This document shows, piece after piece, positions 54,463 to 63,887 of a DNA stretch of 64,000 bases (position 1 is its first letter; each line of letters opens with the position of its first letter). This DNA is from Virgibacillus sp. LDC-1 (GTDB taxonomy: Bacteria > Bacillota > Bacilli > Bacillales > Amphibacillaceae): contig NZ_JARUVL010000004.1 in the NCBI RefSeq assembly GCF_030137545.1, forward strand, positions 124,001-188,000. Direction: 5' to 3'. The notes under the pieces were generated by a model. That model searched no databases and had not been told where the DNA came from. It was given only the letters and a program-made list of their open reading frames with translations. Both the position numbers and the translations under genes were made by a program.

Positions 54463-56916
54463 TTGTCACAAGCAGAAAAATATTTGGATCTTCCATTGGA
54501 AGAAGTAATTGGTGATCGATTTGGAAGATATAGTAAATACATCATTCAGGATCGTGCACTACCAGATGCCCGCGATGGACTCAAGCCAGTGCAACGCAGA
54601 ATTCTGTATGCAATGTTTGAAGAACGGAATACACATGATAAAAACTTTCGTAAATCAGCAAAAACAGTAGGAACCGTTATTGGTAACTATCATCCACATG
54701 GTGACTCGTCTGTTTATGAAGCAATGGTACGTTTAAGCCAGGATTGGAAATTGCGGAACCTATTAATTGAAATGCATGGCAACAACGGAAGTAATGATGG
54801 TGATCCACCAGCTGCAATGCGTTATACCGAGGCACGTTTGTCTAGTATTGCATCAGAGCTACTTCGTGATATTAATAAAGAAACTGTCGATTTTATTCCG
54901 AACTTTGATGACACGAACTCTGAGCCGGTAGTATTACCAGCAAAATTTCCAAATCTATTAGTAAATGGTTCAACAGGAATATCAGCAGGGTATGCTACTG
55001 ATATCCCGCCTCATAATCTTGCTGAAGTCATTGACGCAGTTATTATGCGGATTGATAAGCCAGCTGTGACCATAGAGGAACTAATGACGGCGATGAAAGG
55101 ACCAGATTTCCCTACAGGTGGAATTATCCAAGGAATTGATGGAATTAAAAAAGCCTACGAAACAGGAAAAGGAAAAATTATTATTCGTGCAAGAGCATGT
55201 GTAGAAGAGATGCGCGGTGGTCGTCAGCAAATTATTATTGATGAGATACCGTTTGAAGTAAATAAAGCGAACATGGTTAAGAAAATCGATGAGCTTCGAA
55301 TTGATCGAAAGGTCGAAGGAATTGCGGAGGTTCGCGATGAAACTGACCGTACAGGCTTGCGTGTTGTTATTGAATTAAAGAAGGACGTTAATAGTGAAAG
55401 TGTGTTACATTACTTATATAAAAATACGGATTTGCAAGTAACATACAATTTCAACATGGTGGCAATCCAGGATAAAACGCCAAAGCTGTTATCATTACCG
55501 CAAATGCTTGATGCATATATTAATCATCAAAAGGAAGTTGTCACAAGACAAACGACTTATGATTTAACACATGCTAAAAAAAGAGCGCATATAGTTGAAG
55601 GATTAATCAAAGCAATTTCTATTCTTGATGAATTGATTGCAACGATTCGTGCATCCAAGGATAAGCAGGATGCAAAACAGCAAATTATGAGTAAATATGA
55701 ATTTACAGAGGCACAAGCTGAAGCAATCGTTATGTTGCAATTATATCGGTTAACAAACACGGATATCACCACGTTAAACAAAGAGGCGGAAGAGCTACAA
55801 AAGAGTATCCAAGCTTTAGAAGCGATCTTAGCGAGTGAAAAAAAATTACTCCAATCCATTAAAAATGACTTAAAACAACTAAAAAAGGATTTTGGAGATC
55901 CAAGAAGAACGTCAATTGAAGATCAAATTGAAGAGCTTACCATTGATATTGAAGTGATGATAGCAAGCGAGGATGTTCTCGTTTCAGCTACACGGGATGG
56001 CTATATTAAACGAACAAGCCTTCGTTCTTATCAAGCTTCCAATGGCGAAGATTTTGCTATCAAAGAAGAGGATCATCTAGTTCGATTAATGGAAATCAAT
56101 ACAACGGATAAAATTTTGTTGTTTACAAACAAAGGGAATTATCTCTATATCCCTGTCCATGAACTTCCAGATATTCGCTGGAAGGATATTGGCCAGCATA
56201 TATCAAATATCGTGCATATTGAAAAGGACGAACGGATTATCGAATGTATTCCTGTTCGTGAATTTGAAGAAGGATCGTATATTGTATTCTTTACGAAAAA
56301 TGGGTTAGTGAAGCGAAGCGAAATTAATGTGTATGAAGCACAACGTTATTCAAAAGCACTGATTGCGATCAACTTAAAAGGAAATGATGAAGTAGTTAAT
56401 GTATGCTTAACAAATGGTTACTCTGACATATTTATCGCATCGAACAAAGGCTATGGATTATGGTATCACGAGTCAGAAGTACCTGTCGTAGGACAACGAG
56501 CTGCCGGTGTTAAAGCAATTCAATTAAAAGAAAATGAGTATGTTGTAAATGGACAAGTTTTTGATGATCTTTCTGAACCTTCATTAGTACTAGTTACTCA
56601 ACGAGGTGCTTGCAAACGTATGAAACTGCAAGATTTTGAGAAAACAAGTCGTGCTAAACGAGGACTTCTCATGCTTCGTGAATTAAAGAGCAAGCCACAT
56701 CGGGTAAAAGGATTTATTGTTGGGAATGAAAGTGAGACAATTCATTTTAAGACAAGTCATGGTGAGACACATCAAATCTTCCCATTAGAATTATCGGTAA
56801 GTGACCGTTATAGTAATGGATCCTTTGTCATTGATACAGATCATGAAGGAGAAGTAGAAGAGGTGTGGAGAGAAGCGGTTTATGAGACACCATTTACTGA
56901 AATAAAGGATGCTTAA
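54463..56916 (+). CDS. parC: DNA topoisomerase IV subunit A
   Basis: An 817-residue DNA-cleaving subunit. The quinolone-resistance region reads [19 protein letters not shown] (about 76-94), with the Ser and Glu residues of susceptible Gram-positive enzymes. The catalytic Tyr is in [10 protein letters not shown] (about 119). The C-terminal beta-pinwheel lacks a GyrA box, in keeping with topoisomerase IV. Start is TTG 54463 with AGGGGGAAA upstream, 37 bases after parE. A strong terminator follows. Confidence 0.96.
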   Translation: MSQAEKYLDLPLEEVIGDRFGRYSKYIIQDRALPDARDGLKPVQRRILYAMFEERNTHDKNFRKSAKTVGTVIGNYHPHGDSSVYEAMVRLSQDWKLRNLLIEMHGNNGSNDGDPPAAMRYTEARLSSIASELLRDINKETVDFIPNFDDTNSEPVVLPAKFPNLLVNGSTGISAGYATDIPPHNLAEVIDAVIMRIDKPAVTIEELMTAMKGPDFPTGGIIQGIDGIKKAYETGKGKIIIRARACVEEMRGGRQQIIIDEIPFEVNKANMVKKIDELRIDRKVEGIAEVRDETDRTGLRVVIELKKDVNSESVLHYLYKNTDLQVTYNFNMVAIQDKTPKLLSLPQMLDAYINHQKEVVTRQTTYDLTHAKKRAHIVEGLIKAISILDELIATIRASKDKQDAKQQIMSKYEFTEAQAEAIVMLQLYRLTNTDITTLNKEAEELQKSIQALEAILASEKKLLQSIKNDLKQLKKDFGDPRRTSIEDQIEELTIDIEVMIASEDVLVSATRDGYIKRTSLRSYQASNGEDFAIKEEDHLVRLMEINTTDKILLFTNKGNYLYIPVHELPDIRWKDIGQHISNIVHIEKDERIIECIPVREFEEGSYIVFFTKNGLVKRSEINVYEAQRYSKALIAINLKGNDEVVNVCLTNGYSDIFIASNKGYGLWYHESEVPVVGQRAAGVKAIQLKENEYVVNGQVFDDLSEPSLVLVTQRGACKRMKLQDFEKTSRAKRGLLMLRELKSKPHRVKGFIVGNESETIHFKTSHGETHQIFPLELSVSDRYSNGSFVIDTDHEGEVEEVWREAVYETPFTEIKDA

Positions 56917-56920
56917 TTAG

Positions 56921-56947
56921 AAGAGTGGGTACATACCCACTCTTTTT
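56921..56947 (+). terminator. Intrinsic terminator after parC
   Basis: AAGAGTGGGT-ACAT-ACCCACTCTT followed by TTTATA. Confidence 0.92.
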
Positions 56948-57068
56948 ATATTGCAGAAGAAGTATAGAGTTAAATCTGTAAACCTCGTTCTGGAGCATAT
57001 TAAATAAATACTATATATTTTCTGAAAAATGTGATAGGATAATATTTGGATAATGGAGAGGAGGGGTT

Positions 57069-57689
57069 ATGTCGGATTTACGCAAAAAAATAATACAGAC
57101 AGCACTTCCGCTTTTTGAAGCAAAAGGCTTTCATGGTGTATCGGTGAATGAGATTGTGGAGCAAGTAGGGACATCAAAAGGAGGATTTTATCATCACTTT
57201 TCCTCCAAGGATGAATTGTTATTTGTTATCCATGATACGTTTATTAGCTATGTGCTTGAAAATGCAGAAAAAGCCAATGCAGAATTTAATTCACCTACTG
57301 ATAAGCTGCAAGCGATTGTAAGGAGCTTTGTGAAAGTATTTGATTTGTATAAACCGCATATTTCCGTATTTTATCAAGAACATATTTATTTACGACCTGC
57401 ATATGAGCTGCAAATAAAGCAAAAGCGTGATCAATTTAAACAAATCATTATGCAAGCAATCGAAGAAGGGAAACAATGTGGGGAATTTCGGCAGGATATA
57501 TCTGTAGAAATAACGGGAATGGCTATTCTAGGCATGGTGAACTGGACGTATAAATGGTATCAGCGTGAAGGTGTAAAAACAATTGAAGAGATTGGGGATA
57601 TTTTTGTTGATTTAATTTTGCACGCCATTCTGCATGAACGGTTTTTAGATCAAAACGCATTTGCATCTATTTTGCTATCGCAAAAGTGA
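57069..57689 (+). CDS. TetR-family transcriptional regulator of the acyl-CoA cluster
   Basis: A 206-residue TetR regulator. The N-terminal helix-turn-helix spans about residues 20-50 (GVSVNEIVEQVGTSKGGFYHHF). The C-terminal ligand domain ends with a hydrophobic helix. It lies directly upstream of, and in line with, the acyl-CoA dehydrogenase/carboxylase cluster. A near-palindrome of the type bound by fatty-acid-responsive TetR proteins lies between them. It is therefore probably the local repressor, released by an acyl-CoA intermediate. The ligand is unknown. GAGAGGAGGGG upstream of the ATG. Confidence 0.9.
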   Translation: MSDLRKKIIQTALPLFEAKGFHGVSVNEIVEQVGTSKGGFYHHFSSKDELLFVIHDTFISYVLENAEKANAEFNSPTDKLQAIVRSFVKVFDLYKPHISVFYQEHIYLRPAYELQIKQKRDQFKQIIMQAIEEGKQCGEFRQDISVEITGMAILGMVNWTYKWYQREGVKTIEEIGDIFVDLILHAILHERFLDQNAFASILLSQK

Positions 57690-57729
57690 GTGCATCTAAA
57701 CTTCTGTGTGAAAAGTCAGCTTCATACAG

Positions 57730-57743
57730 ACCAACCAGTCGGT
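57730..57743. promoter_or_regulatory. Candidate TetR operator before the acyl-CoA dehydrogenase gene
   Basis: ACCAACCAGTCGGT (reverse complement ACCGACTGGTTGGT), symmetrical at five of seven pairs, 31 bases before the ATG at 57774. It resembles operators of FadR/LiuR-like TetR proteins. Confidence 0.55.
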
Positions 57744-57773
57744 TTATCGTGTTGATCATTGAGGAGGGGTTTA

Positions 57774-58916
57774 ATGAATTTTGAATTGACAAAAGAACAA
57801 ATGATGATTCGGAGTATGGTACGCGATTTCGCTGTTGATGTTATTCAACCGCGAGCGATTGAAATCGATGTGGAAGCACGTTTTCCATTAGATATTTTTG
57901 AGCAAATGGGAGAACTAGGCCTACTAGGAATTCCTTTTCCAGAGAAATATGGCGGGTCAGGAAGTGATACGCTGTCCTATGCAATTGCTGTTGAAGAAAT
58001 TGGCCGTGTTTGTGGCAGCACAGGATTAAGCTATGCAGCAGCAGTTTCTCTTGGAGTAAGCCCTATCTATTACTTCGGAACTGAAGAACAAAAAGAACGC
58101 TTTTTGAAACCGCTTGCAAAAGGAGAAGCTCTTGGTGCGTTTGGATTAACAGAACCTAATGCAGGGTCAGACGCAGGCGGGACAAAGACAACCGCTGTAT
58201 TAGATGGCGATAACTATGTTATTAATGGCGAAAAATGCTTTATCACAAATGCCAGCTATGCGAAAACGATTATAGTAACTGCTGTAACTGGTAAAAACGA
58301 GAAGGGGAGAAATATTATTTCCGCGATCGTTGTGCCGACAGATACTGCAGGGATTAGCATAACAAGTAATTACGATAAAATGGGAGTTCGTGGATCAGAT
58401 ACAGCAGAAGTTGTATTAGACAATGTGCGCGTCCCGAAAGAAAATCTTCTCGGTGATCCATCCAAAGGCTTTAAGCAATTTCTTTATACATTAGATGGTG
58501 GGAGAATATCAATCGCTGCATTAGGTTTAGGGATTGCACAAGCTGCGTTAGATAAGTCGTTACAGTATGCCAAAGAGCGAAAGCAGTTTGGAAAGGCGAT
58601 ATCGAACTTCCAAGCCATTCAATTCAAGCTCGCTGATATGGCAATGGAAGTAGAGCTTGCAAGAAATATGGTATATAAAGCTGCCTGGTTAAAAGATCAA
58701 GATAAGCCTTTTACAAAGGAAGCTGCTTATGCCAAGCTTTTTGCGACAGAAACAGCGTTCCGCGCTGCAAACCAAGCCATCCAAATTCATGGTGGCTATG
58801 GCTATATGCGAGAATATGAAGTGGAAAGATATTTGCGAGATGCCAAGCTCTTAGAAATAGGAGAGGGAACATCAGAGGTGCAGCGTTTAGTTATTGCTAG
58901 GCAGCTAGGTTGTTAA
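57774..58916 (+). CDS. yngJ: Acyl-CoA dehydrogenase (YngJ-like)
   Basis: A 380-residue FAD-dependent acyl-CoA dehydrogenase. Signature 1 is GAFGLTEPNAGSDAGG (about 123-138) and signature 2 is QIHGGYGYMREYEVERYLRD (about 339-358), with a catalytic-type Glu in EIGEGTSEVQ near 366-375. Start 57774 follows GAGGAGGGG; an in-frame start at 57759 overlaps that site. In this cluster it would oxidise a branched acyl-CoA such as isovaleryl-CoA, the step before carboxylation. Butyryl-CoA or 2-methylbutyryl-CoA are alternatives. First gene of the operon. Confidence 0.92.
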   Translation: MNFELTKEQMMIRSMVRDFAVDVIQPRAIEIDVEARFPLDIFEQMGELGLLGIPFPEKYGGSGSDTLSYAIAVEEIGRVCGSTGLSYAAAVSLGVSPIYYFGTEEQKERFLKPLAKGEALGAFGLTEPNAGSDAGGTKTTAVLDGDNYVINGEKCFITNASYAKTIIVTAVTGKNEKGRNIISAIVVPTDTAGISITSNYDKMGVRGSDTAEVVLDNVRVPKENLLGDPSKGFKQFLYTLDGGRISIAALGLGIAQAALDKSLQYAKERKQFGKAISNFQAIQFKLADMAMEVELARNMVYKAAWLKDQDKPFTKEAAYAKLFATETAFRAANQAIQIHGGYGYMREYEVERYLRDAKLLEIGEGTSEVQRLVIARQLGC

Positions 58917-58963
58917 TGCTATTCACTATGTAGGAAGAATTATGCAAGGATGGGGGAAAGTGT

Positions 58964-60310
58964 ATGATTAAAAAAGTATTGATTGCCAATCGTGGGGAGA
59001 TTGCCGCACGTGTGATTAGGACGTGTAAAAAGCTTCACATTCAAACTGTCGCAATTTATTCGGAAGCAGATCAGCATGCCCCTTTTGTAAAGCAGGCTGA
59101 TGAAAGCTATTTAATTGGTCCGCCTCGTGTGAATGAAAGCTATTTGAATGTGGATAAGATATTAGCTGTTGCGCGCCAAGCAAATGTTGATGCTATTCAT
59201 CCTGGTTATGGGTTTCTAAGTGAGAATGGATCATTTGCTGAACGATGTGAACAAGAAGGAATCATTTTTATTGGACCAACGAGTGATGTCATCAAAACGA
59301 TGGGGGATAAGGTAAGCGCTAGGAAAGCGATGCAGCAAGCAGGTGTTCCAATCGTACCTGGGACGTATGACGCAGTCAGCTCGAGTGATGAGGCTGTCCA
59401 AAAAGCAAATGAAATCGGATATCCAATTATGGTAAAGGCTGCTGCTGGTGGTGGTGGTATCGGTATGGAAGTTGTTGCTAACGATACCCAATTAATCAAA
59501 GCATTTTCGGGAAATGCTAAGCGAGCACAGGCTTTTTTTGGAGATGGAGCTATTTTCTTAGAAAAAAAGATTGAAAATGCGAGACATATAGAAATCCAGT
59601 TGCTTGCTGATACAAAAGGGAATGCTATCCACCTTTTTGAAAGAGAATGCTCGATTCAACGTAGAAATCAGAAAGTTATTGAAGAAGCACCTTCTCCGTT
59701 TATATCCGAAAAGACGCGTCAGAAAATGGGTGAGGCTGCGGTAACTGCCGCAAAAACACTTGGATATACGAATGCAGGGACAATCGAATTTTTAGTTGAT
59801 GAAGACGAAAATTTTTATTTTCTTGAAATGAATACCCGTATTCAAGTAGAGCATCCTGTTACAGAAGAAATTACTGGTGTCGATATTGTAGCGGAGCAGC
59901 TGCGCATCGCGAATGGAGATGCGTTGCAATTGAAGCAAGATGAACTTGCAATAAACGGCCATGCCATCGAAGCACGCATTTATGCAGAGGATCCAGAAAC
60001 CTTTTTCCCGTCTCCTGGACATATTACAAGCTTACATTTACCTGAAGGAGATTATGTTCGAAATGAGGTAGCGGTGACGAGCGATTTCGACGTGACCCCA
60101 TTTTATGATCCGATGATTGGGAAGCTGATTGTTTGGGGCAAGGACCGAAACGAAGCAATAGCGCGATTGCATGCGGCGTTAGCAACGTATGAATTAAAGG
60201 GAATTAAAACAAATATCCCAATGTTATTAAAAATTATTGATTTACAGCCTTATAAGACAGGGAATACAACAACAAGCTTTATTGAAAAACATTATTTAAA
60301 CCACAACTAA
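58964..60310 (+). CDS. yngH: Acyl-CoA carboxylase, biotin carboxylase subunit (YngH-like)
   Basis: A 448-residue ATP-grasp biotin carboxylase. IANRGEIAARVIRTCKKL (about 7-24), the ATP loop KAAAGGGGIGM (about 157-167), and the catalytic EMNTRIQVEHPVTE (about 287-300) are complete. It carboxylates biotin on the separate small carrier protein encoded next. It is a dedicated copy rather than the AccC of fatty acid synthesis, given its neighbours (carboxyltransferase, dehydrogenase, hydratase). RBS GGGGGAAA. Confidence 0.93.
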   Translation: MIKKVLIANRGEIAARVIRTCKKLHIQTVAIYSEADQHAPFVKQADESYLIGPPRVNESYLNVDKILAVARQANVDAIHPGYGFLSENGSFAERCEQEGIIFIGPTSDVIKTMGDKVSARKAMQQAGVPIVPGTYDAVSSSDEAVQKANEIGYPIMVKAAAGGGGIGMEVVANDTQLIKAFSGNAKRAQAFFGDGAIFLEKKIENARHIEIQLLADTKGNAIHLFERECSIQRRNQKVIEEAPSPFISEKTRQKMGEAAVTAAKTLGYTNAGTIEFLVDEDENFYFLEMNTRIQVEHPVTEEITGVDIVAEQLRIANGDALQLKQDELAINGHAIEARIYAEDPETFFPSPGHITSLHLPEGDYVRNEVAVTSDFDVTPFYDPMIGKLIVWGKDRNEAIARLHAALATYELKGIKTNIPMLLKIIDLQPYKTGNTTTSFIEKHYLNHN

Positions 60311-60324
60311 GGAGGAAGGATAAA

Positions 60325-60537
60325 ATGCAGGAAATAAAAGCCACAATGGCAGGAAGCGTATGGAAGATTGTCGTAGCCGAAGGAGAAAAGGTAGAAGGAG
60401 ATCAGGATATTGTCATCCTTGAATCAATGAAAATGGAGATTCCCATTGGAGCGGAGGAAGCTGGAACAGTGAAAGAGTTGAAGGTAGCGGAAGGTGATTT
60501 TGTTAATGAAGGTGATGTTATTGCAACAATCGAATAG
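60325..60537 (+). CDS. yngHB: Biotin carboxyl carrier protein (YngHB-like)
   Basis: A 70-residue stand-alone biotinyl domain. The biotin lysine is in VILESMKMEIPI (about residue 36). The rest is the beta-barrel with the GTVKELKVAEGDFVNEGDVI repeat-like second half. Such tiny carriers occur in B. subtilis as YngHB. AAGGAGGA lies before the ATG, 14 bases after the biotin carboxylase. It moves CO2 to the carboxyltransferase at 61434. Confidence 0.95.
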   Translation: MQEIKATMAGSVWKIVVAEGEKVEGDQDIVILESMKMEIPIGAEEAGTVKELKVAEGDFVNEGDVIATIE

Positions 60538-60632
60538 TTGATCTATAAATCTCATATTTTACATTAATAAACATGCTAGATGGGCACGTTTGATAGTTTT
60601 TCGTGCCCTCTTCAATATGGAGGAGGAGTTGC

Positions 60633-61415
60633 ATGGCAGGATTCGTATCATTTGAAATGCTCCAAACGCATGTAGCACTTGTAACTTTAAATCGTCCGCA
60701 AGCTGCAAATGCCATGTCACGCGCGCTTCTAGACGAACTGAATGAGACAATAGAGCAGATTAATACCAATAAAGAAATCTATTGCACGATTATTACTGGT
60801 GCAGGAGATAAAGTGTTTTGTGCAGGAGCAGATTTAAAGGAACGAAAAGGAATGGACAATGCGCAAGTAGTCGAAGCAGTTCGCTATATTGGTCATACGG
60901 TTAATCAGATTGAAAATATGACCATGCCAGTAATTGCGGCAATAAATGGCGCAGCGTATGGTGGTGGGCTAGAGCTTGCTCTTGCCTGTGATATTCGTAT
61001 CGCTGCAAATGAAGTGAAAATGGGGTTAACAGAAACAACTCTAGCTATTATTCCCGGAGCTGGTGGGACGCAGCGTTTATCACGATTAATAGGTCGAGGG
61101 CATGCAAAACGATTGATATTCTCTGGTTCCCCAGTCTATGCAGAGGAAGCGGTTCAGCTAGGGATCGTTGAGCAGTTATATGATAACACCGAATTAATGG
61201 ATCAAGTGTTTTCCCTTGCAGAAACCATTGCAGCGAATGGTCCGATTGCTTTAAGACAAGCAAAGCAAGCGATTAATCGAGGCTTAGAGGTTGATCTATC
61301 AACAGGACTAGAAATTGAACATTTATGTTATAAGGAAACAATTCCTACGAAGGATAGAATGGAAGGACTGCGTGCCTTTAAAGAAAAACGAAAGCCAAAT
61401 TATACAGGGAACTAA
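60633..61415 (+). CDS. yngF: Enoyl-CoA hydratase/isomerase (YngF-like)
   Basis: A 260-residue crotonase. The oxyanion-hole pieces are FCAGADLKER (about 66-75) and AAINGAAYGGGLELALACDI (about 105-124), and the catalytic-type Glu region is GLTETTLAIIPGAGGTQRL (about 136-154). In the leucine pathway this would be 3-methylglutaconyl-CoA hydratase, acting after the carboxylase. The ATG at 60633 follows GGAGGAGG; an in-frame ATG at 60603 precedes the site. A gap of about 95 bases separates it from the carrier gene. Confidence 0.92.
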   Translation: MAGFVSFEMLQTHVALVTLNRPQAANAMSRALLDELNETIEQINTNKEIYCTIITGAGDKVFCAGADLKERKGMDNAQVVEAVRYIGHTVNQIENMTMPVIAAINGAAYGGGLELALACDIRIAANEVKMGLTETTLAIIPGAGGTQRLSRLIGRGHAKRLIFSGSPVYAEEAVQLGIVEQLYDNTELMDQVFSLAETIAANGPIALRQAKQAINRGLEVDLSTGLEIEHLCYKETIPTKDRMEGLRAFKEKRKPNYTGN

Positions 61416-61433
61416 TTTTCAGGAGGTTTTTAC

Positions 61434-62963
61434 ATGTCCTATCTGGATGAATTAAGCAAGCGAATCGAAACGATTGAAAAAGGGGGAGCTGAGAAATATC
61501 ACCAAAAAAATAATGAAAAAGGAAAGCTTTTTGTCAGAAGTCGACTTGAATTACTGTTCGATGAAGATCTTGAGGTAGAGGATGCCTTTTTCGCCAATTG
61601 TATGGATGATTCATTGCCCTCGGATGGGGTAGTTACTGGTATTGGACGAATTAATGGCCAGGATGTATGTGTAATGGCAAATGATTCGACTGTAAAGGCA
61701 GGCTCATGGGGAAAACGGACGGTAGAAAAAATCATTCGTATTCAAGAAACGGCTGAAAAACTTGAAATTCCAATGCTATATCTAGTAGACTCTGCGGGTG
61801 CGCGTATTACCGATCAGATAGAAATGTTTCCGGGAAGACGTGGAGCTGGAAGGATTTTTCATAATCAAATAAAATTATCCGGTAGAGTTCCGCAGGTTTG
61901 TCTTTTGTTTGGCCCTTCCGCAGCAGGTGGTGCATATATTCCAGCTTTTTGTGATATCGTCATAATGGTGGATGGAAATGCTTCAATGTATTTAGGTTCA
62001 CCTCGAATGGCAGAAAAGGTAATCGGTGAGAAGGTTAGCTTAGAAGAAATGGGTGGTGCGAAAATGCATTGCTCTATTTCCGGATGTGGAGATGTATTGG
62101 TGAAATCAGAGCAAGAAGCAATTGAATATGCACGAAAATACTTATCCTACTTCCCTGCTAATTTTCGGGTAAAACCTGAGGCACTCACACCGAAGGAAAG
62201 TAAAAGGGTCGAAAAAACAATTGCTGAGCTAATTCCAGAAAACCAAAATGCGCCATTTAATATGTACGATTTAATTGATCAAATTATCGATGAAGACAGC
62301 TTCTGTGAAATAAAGAAAAAGTTTGCTCCCGAGCTAATTACAGGATTAAGTAGAATGAATGGAAAACCAGTCGGTATTATTGCGAATCAACCACGTATGA
62401 AAGGTGGTGTTTTATTTCCTGATTCAGCGGATAAAGCTGCCAAATTCATTCAATTATGTGATGCCTTCCATATCCCATTACTGTTCTTAGTAGATGTTCC
62501 TGGGTTTATGATTGGCACAAAAGTAGAGCAGCAAGGAATTATTAGACATGGGGCAAAGATGCTTGCAGCAATGAGTGAGGCAACTGTACCAAAGATTTCC
62601 GTAATTGTTCGAAAAGCTTATGGTGCAGGGCTTTATGCAATGGCTGGACCTGCTTTTGAACCAGATTGTTGTCTTGCCCTTCCGACTGCTCAGATTGCGG
62701 TTATGGGTCCAGAGGCAGCTGTAAATGCGGTGTATGCAAATAAAATAGCAGAACTTCCGGAAGAAGAGCGCGCTGCTTTTATTAAAGAAAAACAAGAATC
62801 TTATAAGAACGACATTGATATTTATCGGTTAGCTTCAGAATTAGTGATTGATGCGATTATTGAACCGGATTTATTACGAGAGGAATTAACGAAACGCTTT
62901 CAGATATACGAGGCAAAGAATGTTCTCTTTACAGAAAGAAAACATGGTGTATACCCAGTTTGA
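61434..62963 (+). CDS. yngE: Acyl-CoA carboxylase, carboxyltransferase subunit (YngE-like)
   Basis: A 509-residue carboxyltransferase with N- and C-lobes of the PccB/MccB type. Acyl-CoA site LVDSAGARITDQIEMFPGRRG region (about 116-136), GPSAAGGAYIPAFCD (about 161-175), and in the C-lobe LVDVPGFMIGTKVE (about 350-363) and RKAYGAGLYAMAG (about 390-402). It transfers the carboxyl group from biotin to an acyl-CoA, probably 3-methylcrotonyl-CoA by cluster context, or propionyl-CoA. AGGAGG precedes the ATG. Last gene before the terminator. Confidence 0.93.
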   Translation: MSYLDELSKRIETIEKGGAEKYHQKNNEKGKLFVRSRLELLFDEDLEVEDAFFANCMDDSLPSDGVVTGIGRINGQDVCVMANDSTVKAGSWGKRTVEKIIRIQETAEKLEIPMLYLVDSAGARITDQIEMFPGRRGAGRIFHNQIKLSGRVPQVCLLFGPSAAGGAYIPAFCDIVIMVDGNASMYLGSPRMAEKVIGEKVSLEEMGGAKMHCSISGCGDVLVKSEQEAIEYARKYLSYFPANFRVKPEALTPKESKRVEKTIAELIPENQNAPFNMYDLIDQIIDEDSFCEIKKKFAPELITGLSRMNGKPVGIIANQPRMKGGVLFPDSADKAAKFIQLCDAFHIPLLFLVDVPGFMIGTKVEQQGIIRHGAKMLAAMSEATVPKISVIVRKAYGAGLYAMAGPAFEPDCCLALPTAQIAVMGPEAAVNAVYANKIAELPEEERAAFIKEKQESYKNDIDIYRLASELVIDAIIEPDLLREELTKRFQIYEAKNVLFTERKHGVYPV

Positions 62964-62977
62964 TTTGAAAAATTACT

Positions 62978-63017
62978 GCACTCTCCCATTATCGTTAGAT
63001 GGAGAGTGCTCTTTTTT
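62978..63017 (+). terminator. Intrinsic terminator of the acyl-CoA operon
   Basis: GCACTCTCC-CAT pairs with ATG-GAGAGTGC, followed by TCTTTTTT. Confidence 0.9.
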
Positions 63018-63189
63018 AGAATAGAGCATGCTAAAGGATTACAATTCGTATTTACATACAATTTGCTGCTTTTGCACATTCGCACTTTATTTTAATATGA
63101 TGTATAGGAAGAGCAAGTTAATTCAAAAAGTAACCATTTAATGATACGCTGAAAAAGTATAGATAGAAAACTTTAAAGGGGGAATCTAA

Positions 63190-63654
63190 ATGGATGAACG
63201 TCAATTTCGTGATGCTATGGGGAAATTCACAACTGGAATAACGATCGTATCCGTTGATTATAAAGATGAAGTTTTTGCAATGACGGTTAATGCATTTATG
63301 TCTATTTCATTAAATCCGCGACTCATTGCCATTTCAATAGCAGAAAAAGCAAGTATGTATCCAAAATTATTGGAAGCAAAACGCTTTGGCTTAAGTGTTT
63401 TAAAGGAAGAGCAAAAAGATATTTCCATGATTTTTGCAAAACAAAAGGAAAAAGATCGCCAAATTCCCTTCAGCCAATTACAACAAAATCCGATAATAGA
63501 AAATGCACTTGCGATGCTATCGTGCACGGTGGTTGACACGCATAAAGCGGGAGATCATGTGATATTTATTGCAGAGGTTGAGGACCTCAAAACAAATAAC
63601 GGATCGCCATTACTATATTATGGTGGGAAATATGAGCAGATAAATAAAGCTTAA
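63190..63654 (+). CDS. Flavin reductase-like domain protein
   Basis: A 154-residue FMN-binding split-barrel protein of the flavin reductase (HpaC/ActVB) family. Features are FRDAMGKFTTGITIVSV (about 5-21), the FMN-loop AMTVNAFMSISLNPRLIAISI region (about 30-50) and GDHVIFIAEVEDL (about 117-129). It would pass electrons from NAD(P)H to free flavin for a partner monooxygenase, but no monooxygenase gene is adjacent. AAAGGGGGA precedes the ATG. The physiological partner is unknown. Confidence 0.9.
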   Translation: MDERQFRDAMGKFTTGITIVSVDYKDEVFAMTVNAFMSISLNPRLIAISIAEKASMYPKLLEAKRFGLSVLKEEQKDISMIFAKQKEKDRQIPFSQLQQNPIIENALAMLSCTVVDTHKAGDHVIFIAEVEDLKTNNGSPLLYYGGKYEQINKA

Positions 63655-63678
63655 GATACTTAGCTACTTTCATAAATA

Positions 63679-63718
63679 AAAAATCCTTCTTACAAAATAG
63701 GTGAAGAAGGATTTTTTT
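63679..63718 (+). terminator. Intrinsic terminator after the flavin reductase gene
   Basis: AAAATCCTTCTT pairs with AAGAAGGATTTT around ACAAAATAGGTG, followed by TTTATTTTC. Confidence 0.92.
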
Positions 63719-63810
63719 ATTTTCTTCGAATTAACTCCCTTGATTCCTTTATCAGGATTACACTGAACCACTCTCTCTGTTTTTAAACGGCGCTTTTGTA
63801 CTTTTGTTAC

Positions 63811-63839
63811 TTGACCAAATTTTCTGTAAGTAGTACATT
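63811..63839 (+). promoter_or_regulatory. Candidate promoter of the gene cut by the window end
   Basis: TTGACC at 63811-63816, 17-base spacer and TACATT at 63834-63839, 49 bases before the ATG at 63888. Confidence 0.4.
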
Positions 63840-63887
63840 TTACTTATGTAAAAAGCAGCATTGTTTACTGAACGGGAGCGTGAGTGA

